Of a DNA stretch of 35,807 nucleotides, positions 8,308 to 18,703 are shown in pieces (position 1 is the first letter of the stretch; the number at the start of each line of letters is the position of its first letter). A model generated the notes under the pieces. That model was not told where the DNA came from. It did not search any database and worked only from the letters and a program-made list of their open reading frames with translations. The position numbers and the translations under genes are program-made. This DNA comes from Streptomyces anandii JCM 4720 (lineage in GTDB: Bacteria > Actinomycetota > Actinomycetes > Streptomycetales > Streptomycetaceae), in the NCBI RefSeq assembly GCF_014650655.1, contig NZ_BMVJ01000004.1, positions 328,023-363,829 of the forward strand, given 5' to 3'.

Positions 8308-10122
8308 TCATGCGAGCCATGCGGACTCCTTGTGACGTATGCGTGGGGAGACGTCCGAGTGGCCAGCGACATCTGACGTGCCCGTGGTGCCGGGTACGGC
8401 CGAGTGCCCCAGGTGCCGGTGCACGAAGTGAATGGCCATCGCGCCCTCACCGGCCGCGGAGGCCACCCGCTTCACCGAGCCGCTGCGGACGTCCCCCACC
8501 GCGAAGACCCCGGGCAGGCTGGCCTCCAGGGTCATGATTGAGCGCCCGCGGCCGTGCCACACCTCGGGGGAGGCGCAGGCTTCCTGGGCCTCCGGCCCGG
8601 TGAGGACGAAGCCGCGGGAGTCGAGGGCGATGATGCCGGCGAGCCACTCGGTGTGAGGTTCGGCGCCGGTGAAGACGAACAGGCTCCGTACCGCGAGCCG
8701 GCGGTGCCCGCCCGTGCGGTTGTCGACCACGTCGAGCTCCTCCAGCACTTCCCGGCCGATGACCTCGGTGACCTCGGTGTGCAACATGACCTCCACCCGC
8801 GGATGGCGCTCGACCTGGTCGACCAGGTAGCGGGACATGTTGGCCTCAAGGCCGGCTCCTCGGACCAGCAGGTGCACCTTCGGTGCGTACCCGGCGAGAA
8901 AAAGCACGGCCTGGCCCGCCGAGTTGCCTCCGCCGACGACGGCCACCGGGTCGGTGCGGCACTGCTGGGCCTCGTAGAGAGTCGCCGAGTAGTGCACGCT
9001 CGTTCCCTCCAGGCGTGCGATGCCGGGCACCTGGAGCCGGCGATAGCGGGCACCCATGGCCAGGACGACGGCACGGGCGGCGATCTCGCTGCCGTCGGCG
9101 AACGCCACCACGTAGTGGTCGTCGTCTTTGGGATGGAGACCGGTCGCCTCCAGCGGAAGGCTGATCCTGGCGCCGAACTTGTCGGCCTGGAGCACGGCGC
9201 GTTCGGTGAGTTCGGCGCCGGAGATGCCGGATGGGAAGCCGAGCAGATTCTCGATGCGGGACGACGTGCCGGCCTGGCCGCCGGTGGCCATCGCCTCCGC
9301 CACCGTGGTGTTCAGGCCCTCGGAGGCGGCGTACACCGCGGCAGCGAGGCCGGCGGGTCCGGAGCCTACGATGAGGACGTCGCCGTGACGGTTTCCGGCG
9401 GGTAGTGACGGCAGGCCGATGAGCCGGGCCAGTTCCGCGTTGCTGGGGTTGCGCAACAGGGTGGTGTCCCGCCAGATGACGAGTGGTGTCTCCGTCGGGC
9501 CGACCCCGAAGCGGCGCAGCAGTTCCTCGGCCTCCTCGTCGGTTTCCAGGTCGATCCAGCGGTGCGGCAGCCGGTTGCGGATGGCGAACTCGCGCAGCCG
9601 TCTGGTGTCGGGCGAGTAGCGCGAACCGATGATGCGGAAGCCGGCGCCCTGTCCGACGAGCAGCGCGCGACGGCACAGACAGGCGCGCAGCACGATGTCC
9701 CCGATGGTGGAGTCCTGGGTCACCAGGTGTCGCAACTGGTCCATGGAGACGACGAGGACCTCGCCCGGCTCCCTGGCGACAGCGGTGTAGAAGGCCACTT
9801 GTCCGTACAGCAGGCCGAGTTCGCCGATGAAGCGACCGGGGCCGTGCACGCGCAGCACGTGCTCCTCGGGAGTGTCGTGGTCCTCGACGACGGCGACGGT
9901 ACCGCTGAGGACGACGAAGAACGTCTCGCAGCGCTCTCCCTCCCGGATCAGCACGTCGTTCGGAGCCATGTTCCGGCGTTGCCCGTGCTCCGCCAGACGT
10001 GCTATCTGGTCCTCGGTGAGGCGCGGATACGCGCCGTAGATGTCCGGGGTCTCCCAGAAGGCTGCCTCGTCCGCTTTCTCCGGTACGGGTTCTTCGCCCG
10101 GCAGCGACTGGTCGCCGGTCAT
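8308..10122 (-). CDS. Cyclic-nucleotide-domain / thioredoxin-fold / thioredoxin-reductase-like fusion without CxxC
   Basis: A 604-aa fusion. Residues about 35-150 form a cyclic-nucleotide-binding-like domain, but its phosphate cassette reads GELGLLYGQVAFYTAVA, without the usual Arg. Residues about 162-236 look like a thioredoxin fold with SPDT where a redox CxxC might be, and ending NAELARLIGLP. Residues about 247-580 are thioredoxin-reductase-like: FAD motif VGSGPAG (252-258), TGGQAGTSSRIENLLGFPSGI, NAD(P) motif VVGGGNSAG, and a C-terminal FAVGDVRSGSVKRVASA. At the position of the reductase CATC motif (about 378-386) it reads SVHYSATLYE, so the disulfide is missing. It is best described as an FAD/NAD(P)H oxidoreductase with a sensory domain rather than a proven thioredoxin reductase. 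Its ATG overlaps the stop of the zinc finger gene (ATGA at 10121). Confidence 0.88.
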   Translation of the reverse strand: MTGDQSLPGEEPVPEKADEAAFWETPDIYGAYPRLTEDQIARLAEHGQRRNMAPNDVLIREGERCETFFVVLSGTVAVVEDHDTPEEHVLRVHGPGRFIGELGLLYGQVAFYTAVAREPGEVLVVSMDQLRHLVTQDSTIGDIVLRACLCRRALLVGQGAGFRIIGSRYSPDTRRLREFAIRNRLPHRWIDLETDEEAEELLRRFGVGPTETPLVIWRDTTLLRNPSNAELARLIGLPSLPAGNRHGDVLIVGSGPAGLAAAVYAASEGLNTTVAEAMATGGQAGTSSRIENLLGFPSGISGAELTERAVLQADKFGARISLPLEATGLHPKDDDHYVVAFADGSEIAARAVVLAMGARYRRLQVPGIARLEGTSVHYSATLYEAQQCRTDPVAVVGGGNSAGQAVLFLAGYAPKVHLLVRGAGLEANMSRYLVDQVERHPRVEVMLHTEVTEVIGREVLEELDVVDNRTGGHRRLAVRSLFVFTGAEPHTEWLAGIIALDSRGFVLTGPEAQEACASPEVWHGRGRSIMTLEASLPGVFAVGDVRSGSVKRVASAAGEGAMAIHFVHRHLGHSAVPGTTGTSDVAGHSDVSPRIRHKESAWLA

Positions 10123-10385
10123 CAGACGAACGCCTCGTGAACGTAGCACCAGCGCCATTCCTCGCCGGGCTGGTACGACCGCACGATCGGATGAGCGACG
10201 GAAGCTGCGTGCTTGCGCGCGTGCTTGTTCGGCGAGGAGTCGCAGCAGCCGACGTGCCCGCAGGTCAGGCAGAGCCTCAGGTGAACCCACGGGGAGCCGA
10301 GCATCAGACACTCCTGACACCCTTCTGGGGTCAGCGGCTGTACCGGCCGGACGAGCGCGAGGTGCGGGTCTGCGTGCAGGGTCAT
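10122..10385 (-). CDS. UBP-type zinc finger protein
   Basis: An 87-aa protein that is essentially one zf-UBP domain, the fold that in eukaryotes binds the ubiquitin C-terminus. Ligand-type residues are visible: Cys23 and Cys26 (GCQEC), Cys39, Cys42, Cys47 and Cys48 (LCLTCGHVGCCDSS), and the histidines of NKHARKHAASVAHP, followed by WRWCYVHE. Bacteria without ubiquitin carry such small proteins mainly in actinobacteria; the role is unknown, with protein C-terminus binding or redox/zinc sensing possible. The ATG at 10385 sits 5 nt after the trxA stop, with AAGGG upstream. Its stop overlaps the start of the fusion oxidoreductase, so trxA, this gene and the oxidoreductase are probably made together. 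Confidence 0.9.
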   Translation of the reverse strand: MTLHADPHLALVRPVQPLTPEGCQECLMLGSPWVHLRLCLTCGHVGCCDSSPNKHARKHAASVAHPIVRSYQPGEEWRWCYVHEAFV

Positions 10386-10390
10386 CCGGA

Positions 10391-10833
10391 TCACCCTTTC
10401 CGGGCGCTGATCGACTGTTCCACCCACTGGCGCAGAACGGGGGCGGGCGCCGCCCCCGCCTGCCGGGCGACCGTCTCGCCCTGGTCGAGGATCAGCAGTG
10501 TCGGTACGGCCTGGACCTCGAAACGCTGCGACAGTCGCGGGTTCTTGTCGACGTCGACCTTGACGAGTTTGATTCGGCCGGCGAGATCGGTGGCGACCTT
10601 CTCCAGTGCGGGGCTGACCATGCGGCAGGGGCCGCACCATGTGGCCCACAGATCGACCACGACGGGGATGTCGGCCCGCTCGGCGACCTCGGTGAAGTCG
10701 TCGTCGCCCGCGTCCGCCATCCACGGTAGGGGCTGCTTGCAGTGGCCGCACTTGGGGCGGCCCTCCGCGGCCACGGGCACCCGGTTGGTGCGCCCGCAGT
10801 GGGGACAACTGACGGTCGTCGCCTGCATCGTGC

Positions 10834-10837
<4 letters not shown>
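10391..10837 (-). CDS. trxA: Thioredoxin with N-terminal zinc ribbon (TrxC/thioredoxin-2 type)
   Basis: A 148-aa cytosolic disulfide reductant. The N-terminal zinc ribbon has Cys11/Cys14 (CPHC) and Cys30/Cys33 (CGHC). The thioredoxin fold follows with the active site [10 protein letters not shown] (Cys68, Cys71) and the cis-proline loop QAVPTLLIL. The two-domain form resembles E. coli thioredoxin-2, which is linked to oxidative stress. The start codon overlaps the clpB stop (ATGA at 10834-10837), giving tight coupling with the disaggregase. A decayed second copy of the thioredoxin active-site region lies at 24716-24813. Confidence 0.95.
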
Positions 10838-13463
<2,626 letters not shown>

Positions 13464-13473
<10 letters not shown>

Positions 13474-13838
13474 GGGGGTGTTTCACTCCTCGTACCGGCG
13501 CGGCGCAGGGCGGCTTCGAGCATGCTGATGCGGTCCAGCAGGTCGAGCACCAGGCCGATGGATGCGTAGTTGAGGCACAGCCCGGTGCGCAGCCGCTGGA
13601 CGCGGGCGAGGGCGGTCGGTGCCGTGGGATCGAACACCAGCCCTCCGGAGGCGTCGCGCTCGGCCTCGACCAGGCCCAGAGCGACGAATCGGCGGATGAG
13701 GTCGGGATGGACGCCGGAGCGGCGGGCCACGGTCTGCAGAGAGAGCCTGGGCACCGGCACGATCGCGTACCGGACGTGTGCCGGCGCGGGAGCTGTCAGC
13801 CGAGACGCCTGCCGCGCCTCGGCGCGTGGGTCACTCAT
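13464..13838 (-). CDS. MerR-like chaperone modulator (CbpM/HspR type)
   Basis: A 124-aa protein with a winged-helix start [20 protein letters not shown] (about 32-51), a short wing, and a coiled C-terminal helix ([17 protein letters not shown]). Position and shape fit either CbpM, which binds the J domain of CbpA and restrains it, or HspR, the MerR-family heat-shock repressor normally fourth in the streptomycete dnaK operon. The wing [17 protein letters not shown] and the multihelix tail look closer to CbpM. No inverted repeat of the HspR operator type was found upstream of the dnaK transcript, which also argues against autoregulation by HspR. It overlaps both neighbours: cbpA by 4 nt and clpB by 10 nt. 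Confidence 0.75.
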
Positions 13839-14773
13839 CGTGTCCTCCTGGGGTCGAACGAGGAGACGGCGGCGAGCTCCTCGAAGAGTGCGCGCTCCCG
13901 GTCGCTGAGCCTGGAGGGCACCATGATCCGGAGCTCGGCGTAGAGGTTGCCGTTCGCGCCGCGCGGGTTCGGCATGCCCTCACCGCGCAGCCGCAGCCGC
14001 CGGCCGCTGGACGAGCCCGCGGGCACGTTCACCTTCGCCGTCTCCCCGCTCGGTGTGAGCACCGCGACCGTCCCACCCAGCGCGGCCTCCCAGGGTGTTA
14101 CCGGAAGCTGCACATGCACGTCCCGGCCGTCGAGGCGGAACTGGGGGTGCGGCTGGATCCGCACCCGCAGGTACAGGTCCCCCGCGGGGGCGTCACCGTT
14201 GCCCCGGCCGCCCTCGCCCGCCAGGCGGATACGCTGCCCGTCGGTGACACCCGGTGGCACGTCGACCTCGTACCGCCGCGGCTGTCCTGTGGGACCGGCG
14301 AGCGTGACGGTGCGACGGCCTCCCCGGTAAGCCTCCTCGACGGTGAGCGGCAGTTCGGCCTCCTGGTCGGCTCCGGGGACACGCACCCGTCCGGCGCCCC
14401 CGAAGAACGAGCCGAACAAGTCGTCGACGTCGACGCCCTCCGGGCCGAAGCCGCTGGTGGCGTACCGGACACGGGGGCCGTCCCCGGTGGACCAGCGGAA
14501 GCCGCCGCCGGGTCCCGCGCCGGCACCGACCCGCTCCTCCCAGTCCTCGGGAACCTTCCGGAAGTCCTCGCCGAAGCGGTCGTAACGGGCCCGCTGGTCG
14601 GGGTCGGACAGGACACTGAAGGCCTCATTGATCTCCTTGAACCGCTCCTCCGCCGCGGGGTCCTTGTTGACGTCCGGGTGGTACCGGCGGGCCAACTTGC
14701 GATACGCCCGCTGGATCTCGTCCTTGTCGGCGTCTCGCGGGACCCCGAGGACCTCGTAGAAGTCGCGTGCCAT
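13835..14773 (-). CDS. cbpA: DnaJ-family co-chaperone without zinc finger (CbpA type)
   Basis: A 312-aa type II J protein. Residues 1-70 are the J domain with the essential HPD at 32-34 (YRKLARRYHPDVNKDP), which stimulates the ATPase of DnaK. A Gly-rich stretch (GAGAGPGGGF... and DLFGSFFGG) follows. The two beta-barrel substrate domains are at about 130-285, containing the paired GVTDGQRIRLAGEG and GSSSGRRLRLRGEG motifs. The four CxxCxGxG zinc repeats of DnaJ are absent. GGGAG lies upstream of ATG 14773, 6 nt after the grpE stop. It would target substrates to the DnaK encoded in the same operon. Confidence 0.93.
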   Translation of the reverse strand: MARDFYEVLGVPRDADKDEIQRAYRKLARRYHPDVNKDPAAEERFKEINEAFSVLSDPDQRARYDRFGEDFRKVPEDWEERVGAGAGPGGGFRWSTGDGPRVRYATSGFGPEGVDVDDLFGSFFGGAGRVRVPGADQEAELPLTVEEAYRGGRRTVTLAGPTGQPRRYEVDVPPGVTDGQRIRLAGEGGRGNGDAPAGDLYLRVRIQPHPQFRLDGRDVHVQLPVTPWEAALGGTVAVLTPSGETAKVNVPAGSSSGRRLRLRGEGMPNPRGANGNLYAELRIMVPSRLSDRERALFEELAAVSSFDPRRTR

Positions 14774-14779
14774 GGCCGC

Positions 14780-15364
14780 TCACTCCCGCTTGGCGACGGT
14801 CACGGCGGCCGGCCTCAGCTGCCGCTCGGCCTCGCCGTAGCCGGGGCGCAGCACCTGCGCCACGGTGTTCGGTTCGGCGTCGGGGTCCTGGACGACGCCG
14901 ACGACCTCGTGCCGGGAGGGGTCGAACCGGACGCCGGTCTCGGCGTGACGCTCGTAGCCCAGGCGTTCAAGGGTGGACACGGCCTGGTCGCGCACGGCGC
15001 GAACCCCCTCGACGATCGCTCCGGGGTCGGAGCCCGCGTGGTTCAGGGCCAGTTCGAGGTTGTCGATGACGGGAAGGAAGGCCGCGGCCGTGCGGGCGCG
15101 TTCGACCGCGCGCTCCCGGTCCAGTTCTCTGGCGTGTCGCTTGCGCAGGTTGTCCAGATCGGCGAGAGCACGCCGCCAGCGGTCCTCGACCTCTTTCAGC
15201 GCGGCCGCGTACTCGTCCTCGGCCTCGGCCGGACCGGTGGCCGCGTCGGGCCCCGGTTCGGCCTGCGTGGTCGGCGGCGCGGGCTCGGGCAGGTGGCCCT
15301 GCGGCGGTTGTGCGGCGCCTTCGGGCGGTAGGTCGGACGATCGGTCCTGGGGAGGGGTCGGCAT
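14780..15364 (-). CDS. grpE: GrpE nucleotide exchange factor
   Basis: A 194-aa homodimeric exchange factor that releases ADP from DnaK and often acts as a thermosensor. A disordered Pro-rich N-terminus (1-45) precedes the long dimer helix (about 50-105, EDEYAAALKEVEDRWRRALADL). Then come the LPVIDNLELALNHA segment and the beta domain with FDPSRHEVVGVV and VLRPGYGEAERQLRPAAVTV, which is diagnostic. It lies 10 nt after the dnaK stop and 6 nt before cbpA. Confidence 0.95.
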   Translation of the reverse strand: MPTPPQDRSSDLPPEGAAQPPQGHLPEPAPPTTQAEPGPDAATGPAEAEDEYAAALKEVEDRWRRALADLDNLRKRHARELDRERAVERARTAAAFLPVIDNLELALNHAGSDPGAIVEGVRAVRDQAVSTLERLGYERHAETGVRFDPSRHEVVGVVQDPDAEPNTVAQVLRPGYGEAERQLRPAAVTVAKRE

Positions 15365-15374
15365 GGCGGGTACC

Positions 15375-17279
15375 TCAGCCCTTGTCGAACTCGGCGTCGA
15401 TCACGTCTTCGTCGGCGCCCGCACCGCCCTGCCCGGAGGCGTCCGGCCCGGTGGTGTCCGACGGACCACTCGCCGCCGCGGCTTCGGCCTGGTGGGCGGC
15501 GAGCCCGGCGTAGACCTGCTGGAGTTCGGAGCTCAGCGGCCTGACCTTGTCCACTCCGGCCTCGTTCTTGACCGCGTCGCGGGCCTCTGCCACCAGCATC
15601 TCGGCTCGCGCCTTTTCGTGCGCGGGCGCGGCGTCGGCCAGTTCGTTCAGACGCTTTTCGACCTGGTAGGCGATCGCGTCGAGTTCGTTGCGGGCGTCGA
15701 CGGCCTCGCGGAGTGCCTGGTCCTGGCCCCGGTTGCTTTCGGCCTCCTGGACCATGCGTTCGACCTCGCTCCGGTCCAGGTTGGAGCTCTCGCTGATGGT
15801 GATGCCCTGTTCCTTGCCGGTGTCCTTGTCGCGCGCGCTGACGTGGAGGATGCCGTTGGCGTCGATGTCGAAGGTGACCTCGATCTGCGGTTCGCCCCGC
15901 GGCGCCGGCCGGATGTCGGTGAGCTGGAACCGGCCGAGGACCCGGTTGTCGGCGGCCCGCTCGCGCTCACCCTGGAGGACGACGATGTCGACGGCCGGCT
16001 GGTTGTCCTCGGCGGTGGAGAAGGTCTCGCTGCGGCGCACCGGGATGGTGGTGTTCCGCTCGATGATCTTCGTCATCACTCCGCCGCGCGTCTCCACGCC
16101 CAGCGACAGGGGGGTGACGTCGAGCAGCAGGACATCCTTGACCTCGCCCTTGAGCACCCCGGCCTGGATCGCGGCGCCCAGGGCGACGACCTCGTCGGGG
16201 TTGACACTCATGTTGGGTTCCTTGCCGCCGGTCAGCCGGCGCACCAGTGCCTGGACGGCGGGGATGCGGGTGGAACCGCCGACGAGGATGACCTCGTCGA
16301 TGTCGCTCTCGCCGACCTTGGCGTCGGCCATGGCCTGCTGGACCGGACCGAGGCAGCGCTCCACCAGGTCGCTGGTGATCTGCTCGAACGTGGACCGCAT
16401 GATCGAGTCGGTGAGATGCTTGGGCCCGGAGGCGTCGGCGGTGATGAACGGCAGGCTGATCTGGGTCTGGGTGACGGAGCTGAGCTCGGTCTTGGCCTTC
16501 TCCGCCGCCTCGAACAGGCGTTGCAGCGCCTGCGGGTCCTTGCGCAGGTCGATGCCGTTCTCCTTCTGGAAGTCGTCCGCGAGGTAGTCGACCAGACGCC
16601 GGTCGAAGTCGTCGCCGCCCAGATGGCTGTCACCCGCCGTGGAACGCACCTCGACCACGCCGTCGCCGACATCGAGGATGCTCACGTCGAAGGTGCCGCC
16701 GCCCAGGTCGAAGACGAGAACGGTCTCATGCTGCTTCTTGTCCATGCCGTACGCGAGGGCGGCCGCCGTCGGCTCGTTGATGATCCGCAGCACTTCCAGT
16801 CCCGCGATTCGTCCGGCGTCACGGGTGGCGGTGCGCTGGGCGTCGTTGAAGTAGGCGGGCACCGTGATGACCGCCTCCGTGACCCGTTCCCCCAGCTGCT
16901 TGGAGGCGTCGTCGGCGAGTTTGCGCAGCACCAGGGCGCTGATCTCCTCAGGCGCGTACAGCTTGTCACGCACCTTGAAGCGGGCCTCGCCGTTGTCTCC
17001 CGGGACGACGTCGTAGGCGACGGCCTTGGCCTCGTCGGGGATCTCGTCGAAGTGCCGGCCGATGAACCGCTTGGCCGAGTAGATGGTGCCCTTGGGGTTG
17101 AGGATCGCCTGGCGCCGGGCCAGTTGGCCCACCAGACGTTCCCCGGTGTCGGTGAAGGCCACCACGGACGGTGTCGTGCGGTTGCCCTCGCTGTTGGGCA
17201 CGACGGACGGCTCGCCGCCCTCCCACACGGCGATCACCGAGTTGGTGGTGCCCAGGTCGATGCCCACTGCCTTGGCCAT
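15375..17279 (-). CDS. dnaK: Hsp70 chaperone DnaK
   Basis: A 634-aa chaperone that binds hydrophobic peptides under ATP control. The nucleotide domain (1-370) has the three signatures: [17 protein letters not shown] at the N-terminus, [19 protein letters not shown] at about 180, and [17 protein letters not shown] at about 320. The linker DVLLLDVTP (about 375) and the beta-sandwich with [12 protein letters not shown] and [15 protein letters not shown] follow. The C-terminus has a Gly/Ala-rich tail ending [12 protein letters not shown], the conserved acidic end. The ATG at 17279 has GGAAGGAG upstream. It is the second gene of the transcript, 81 nt after the 63-aa protein. It is presumably an additional dnaK beside the housekeeping one. 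Confidence 0.97.
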   Translation of the reverse strand: MAKAVGIDLGTTNSVIAVWEGGEPSVVPNSEGNRTTPSVVAFTDTGERLVGQLARRQAILNPKGTIYSAKRFIGRHFDEIPDEAKAVAYDVVPGDNGEARFKVRDKLYAPEEISALVLRKLADDASKQLGERVTEAVITVPAYFNDAQRTATRDAGRIAGLEVLRIINEPTAAALAYGMDKKQHETVLVFDLGGGTFDVSILDVGDGVVEVRSTAGDSHLGGDDFDRRLVDYLADDFQKENGIDLRKDPQALQRLFEAAEKAKTELSSVTQTQISLPFITADASGPKHLTDSIMRSTFEQITSDLVERCLGPVQQAMADAKVGESDIDEVILVGGSTRIPAVQALVRRLTGGKEPNMSVNPDEVVALGAAIQAGVLKGEVKDVLLLDVTPLSLGVETRGGVMTKIIERNTTIPVRRSETFSTAEDNQPAVDIVVLQGERERAADNRVLGRFQLTDIRPAPRGEPQIEVTFDIDANGILHVSARDKDTGKEQGITISESSNLDRSEVERMVQEAESNRGQDQALREAVDARNELDAIAYQVEKRLNELADAAPAHEKARAEMLVAEARDAVKNEAGVDKVRPLSSELQQVYAGLAAHQAEAAAASGPSDTTGPDASGQGGAGADEDVIDAEFDKG

Positions 17280-17360
17280 GAGGAACTCCTTCCGCGGCGG
17301 TCGACGTCCGTCGGCGACCGCTCATCCTCCGGGCCCTGTCCGCCCGGCTTCGAAACTCGT

Positions 17361-17552
17361 TCAGCTGGGGGCGGGGGCGCCGCGCGGGCGCCGGCCCCTG
17401 GAGGAGGCGCTCCCCGTGTTCGCGTCGGCCTCGCTGTCCAGCCCGGCGACCAGCCGCACGGCCTCATCGGCGACGTCCTCGTCCACCACGACGTCGTACC
17501 GGCTGGGCTCATCGAGCGGATCGAGGCGAAGTCTGCGGGCGCGCTCGGTCAT
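17361..17552 (-). CDS. 63-aa acidic/basic small protein leading the dnaK operon
   Basis: A short protein starting MTERARRLRLDPLDEPSRYD, then an acidic helix-like stretch DVVVDEDVADEAVRLVAGLD and a basic, disordered tail. GGAAGGAG lies 5 nt before the ATG at 17552, an unusually good ribosome binding site, so I take it as a real gene although it is too short to place in a family. It lies directly upstream of dnaK on the same strand and could be a regulator, an adaptor or a leader peptide for the chaperone operon. Nothing in the sequence identifies a function. Confidence 0.65.
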   Translation of the reverse strand: MTERARRLRLDPLDEPSRYDVVVDEDVADEAVRLVAGLDSEADANTGSASSRGRRPRGAPAPS

Positions 17553-17587
17553 GGCCACTCCTTCCGCCGACGGACCGCCGAGCGGTC

Positions 17588-17613
17588 CCGACAGGACCCA
17601 GAGTGGCTGTTCC
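17588..17613 (-). promoter_or_regulatory. Candidate ECF-sigma-type promoter of the chaperone operon
   Basis: On the minus strand GGAAC (17613-17609) and GTC (17592-17590) are separated by 16 nt, the layout of streptomycete ECF (SigE/SigR-like) promoters. It would give a leader of about 30 nt before the 63-aa gene. This is a pattern match only. No CTTGAGT-N7-ACTCAAG element (HspR operator) was found in 17553-17800. Confidence 0.28.
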
Positions 17614-18253
17614 CCCGGTCACCCCGCCTGCGCCCAGCGGGTCGAAAAGTGGCACCAACGGTCGGTCTGCGAGGACAGGAGGCGGGACGGCGATCGGGGT
17701 TCCGGCTCGCGGCGGGGTACCTCAGGGGTCGGTCCGGCACGAGGTAGCGGGGCTCACGAATGGACACCACTGTGCCAGCGGACGAGGAGCGGCACGGCCC
17801 CGCCCGAACGGCCGCCCCGCCCTGGGCGCGCCCTCACGGGCGGATGGCACTGTGCCGTACACCTTCGACGGCGCAGACGAGCGAGAGATCCTCGGTCCTG
17901 CCCTGCGCAGGTCACTGCCGTCGGGCCGTACCGCGCCGGAGTTTCACCCGGGGCCATATGCGCCTGACGGTGTCGTCCTCGTTGCCACCCGGGACGCAGG
18001 ACTCCTTCCCCCTCCCCAGGTTGGTACGGCGCACCGCGGCGACCCTGTCCCTGAGCGTGGCGACACTCGCCGCGGCCGCGCGACGCTACGGACGGGGGCC
18101 GTACCGAGGCGACGCCTGCTCTCTCCGCGGCGACCTGGCCGTTGGTTCAGCCGGCCATGGGATGGTGCGCCCGGGGCGAACTGCTCCACTACGGCGGCGC
18201 AGTTGTGGTCGAACCGGCGGGCCTGGATCTCGCCGGGCACCGGGGCGCGACCG
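17614..18253. other. Gene-free region upstream of the chaperone operon
   Basis: About 640 nt without a gene I can support. Several frames are open because of the high GC content, but none has coherent third-position bias together with a ribosome binding site. A short plus-strand stretch at about 18160-18240 (GELLHYGGAVVVEPAGLDLA) has protein-like composition and may be a remnant. Confidence 0.35.
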
Positions 18254-18703
18254 CTACAGCAGCCGGTCGAACACCGCGATCACGCCCTCCCAGTGGCTGG
18301 TCTGCGGGTTCTTGACATCCGGGTACATGATTTTGAACGTCTCGGCGAGGCCGACGCTGAGACCGCCGATGATCTCGGGGTAGCGCTCTTCGGTCTCCTG
18401 GGTGGGTGTCCTGTCGAGGGGAGGGTGCGCGGCGAGCTGTTCCAGGATCGGCTTCAGCTCGACCTCCTCGTCGAGCCGCCGGAACCGGTGGGTGCTCTCC
18501 TGAAGGCCCTTGGTGATCGGTAGGTCCCACGGTTCGACGGAATCCCGGCCGTTGGCCTTGGCCGACGCCTGGCCGACGACCAGGAGGTCGTAGAGCTTGG
18601 CGTCGACGAAGTCGCCGTACCGCTTCAGGTCGTTCTTGTCCACGTCGAGGCCTGCGGCGGCGCGGAAGAACCTCTCGAACTTCGACACACCCATCACGGT
18701 CAT
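18254..18703 (-). CDS. DUF1931 double histone-fold protein
   Basis: A 149-aa protein of the DUF1931 family, in which two histone folds are joined in one chain. The first half starts MTVMGVSKFERFFRAAAGLDVDK and includes LYDLLVVGQASAKANGRDSVEPWDLPITKGL. The second half starts ELKPILEQLAAHPPLD and ends KNPQTSHWEGVIAVFDRLL. The role in bacteria is unknown; DNA compaction or protection has been suggested from the fold. GGAGG lies 8 nt before the ATG at 18703; a second ATG three codons in is less well placed. It is monocistronic, divergent from the SRPBCC-dehydrogenase operon, with an 800-nt spacer. Confidence 0.93.
   Translation of the reverse strand: MTVMGVSKFERFFRAAAGLDVDKNDLKRYGDFVDAKLYDLLVVGQASAKANGRDSVEPWDLPITKGLQESTHRFRRLDEEVELKPILEQLAAHPPLDRTPTQETEERYPEIIGGLSVGLAETFKIMYPDVKNPQTSHWEGVIAVFDRLL

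Noticed and set aside
10122-10808. Long 228-codon frame containing the zinc finger protein
   Set aside because: The first two thirds are antiparallel to nothing but overlap trxA in another frame and are Arg/Gly-rich. Only the last 87 codons, with their own ATG, form the zf-UBP domain.
14973-17747. 924-codon plus-strand open frame opposite grpE and dnaK
   Set aside because: It mirrors the strong codon bias of the real genes on the other strand, looks like no protein family and has no ribosome binding site.
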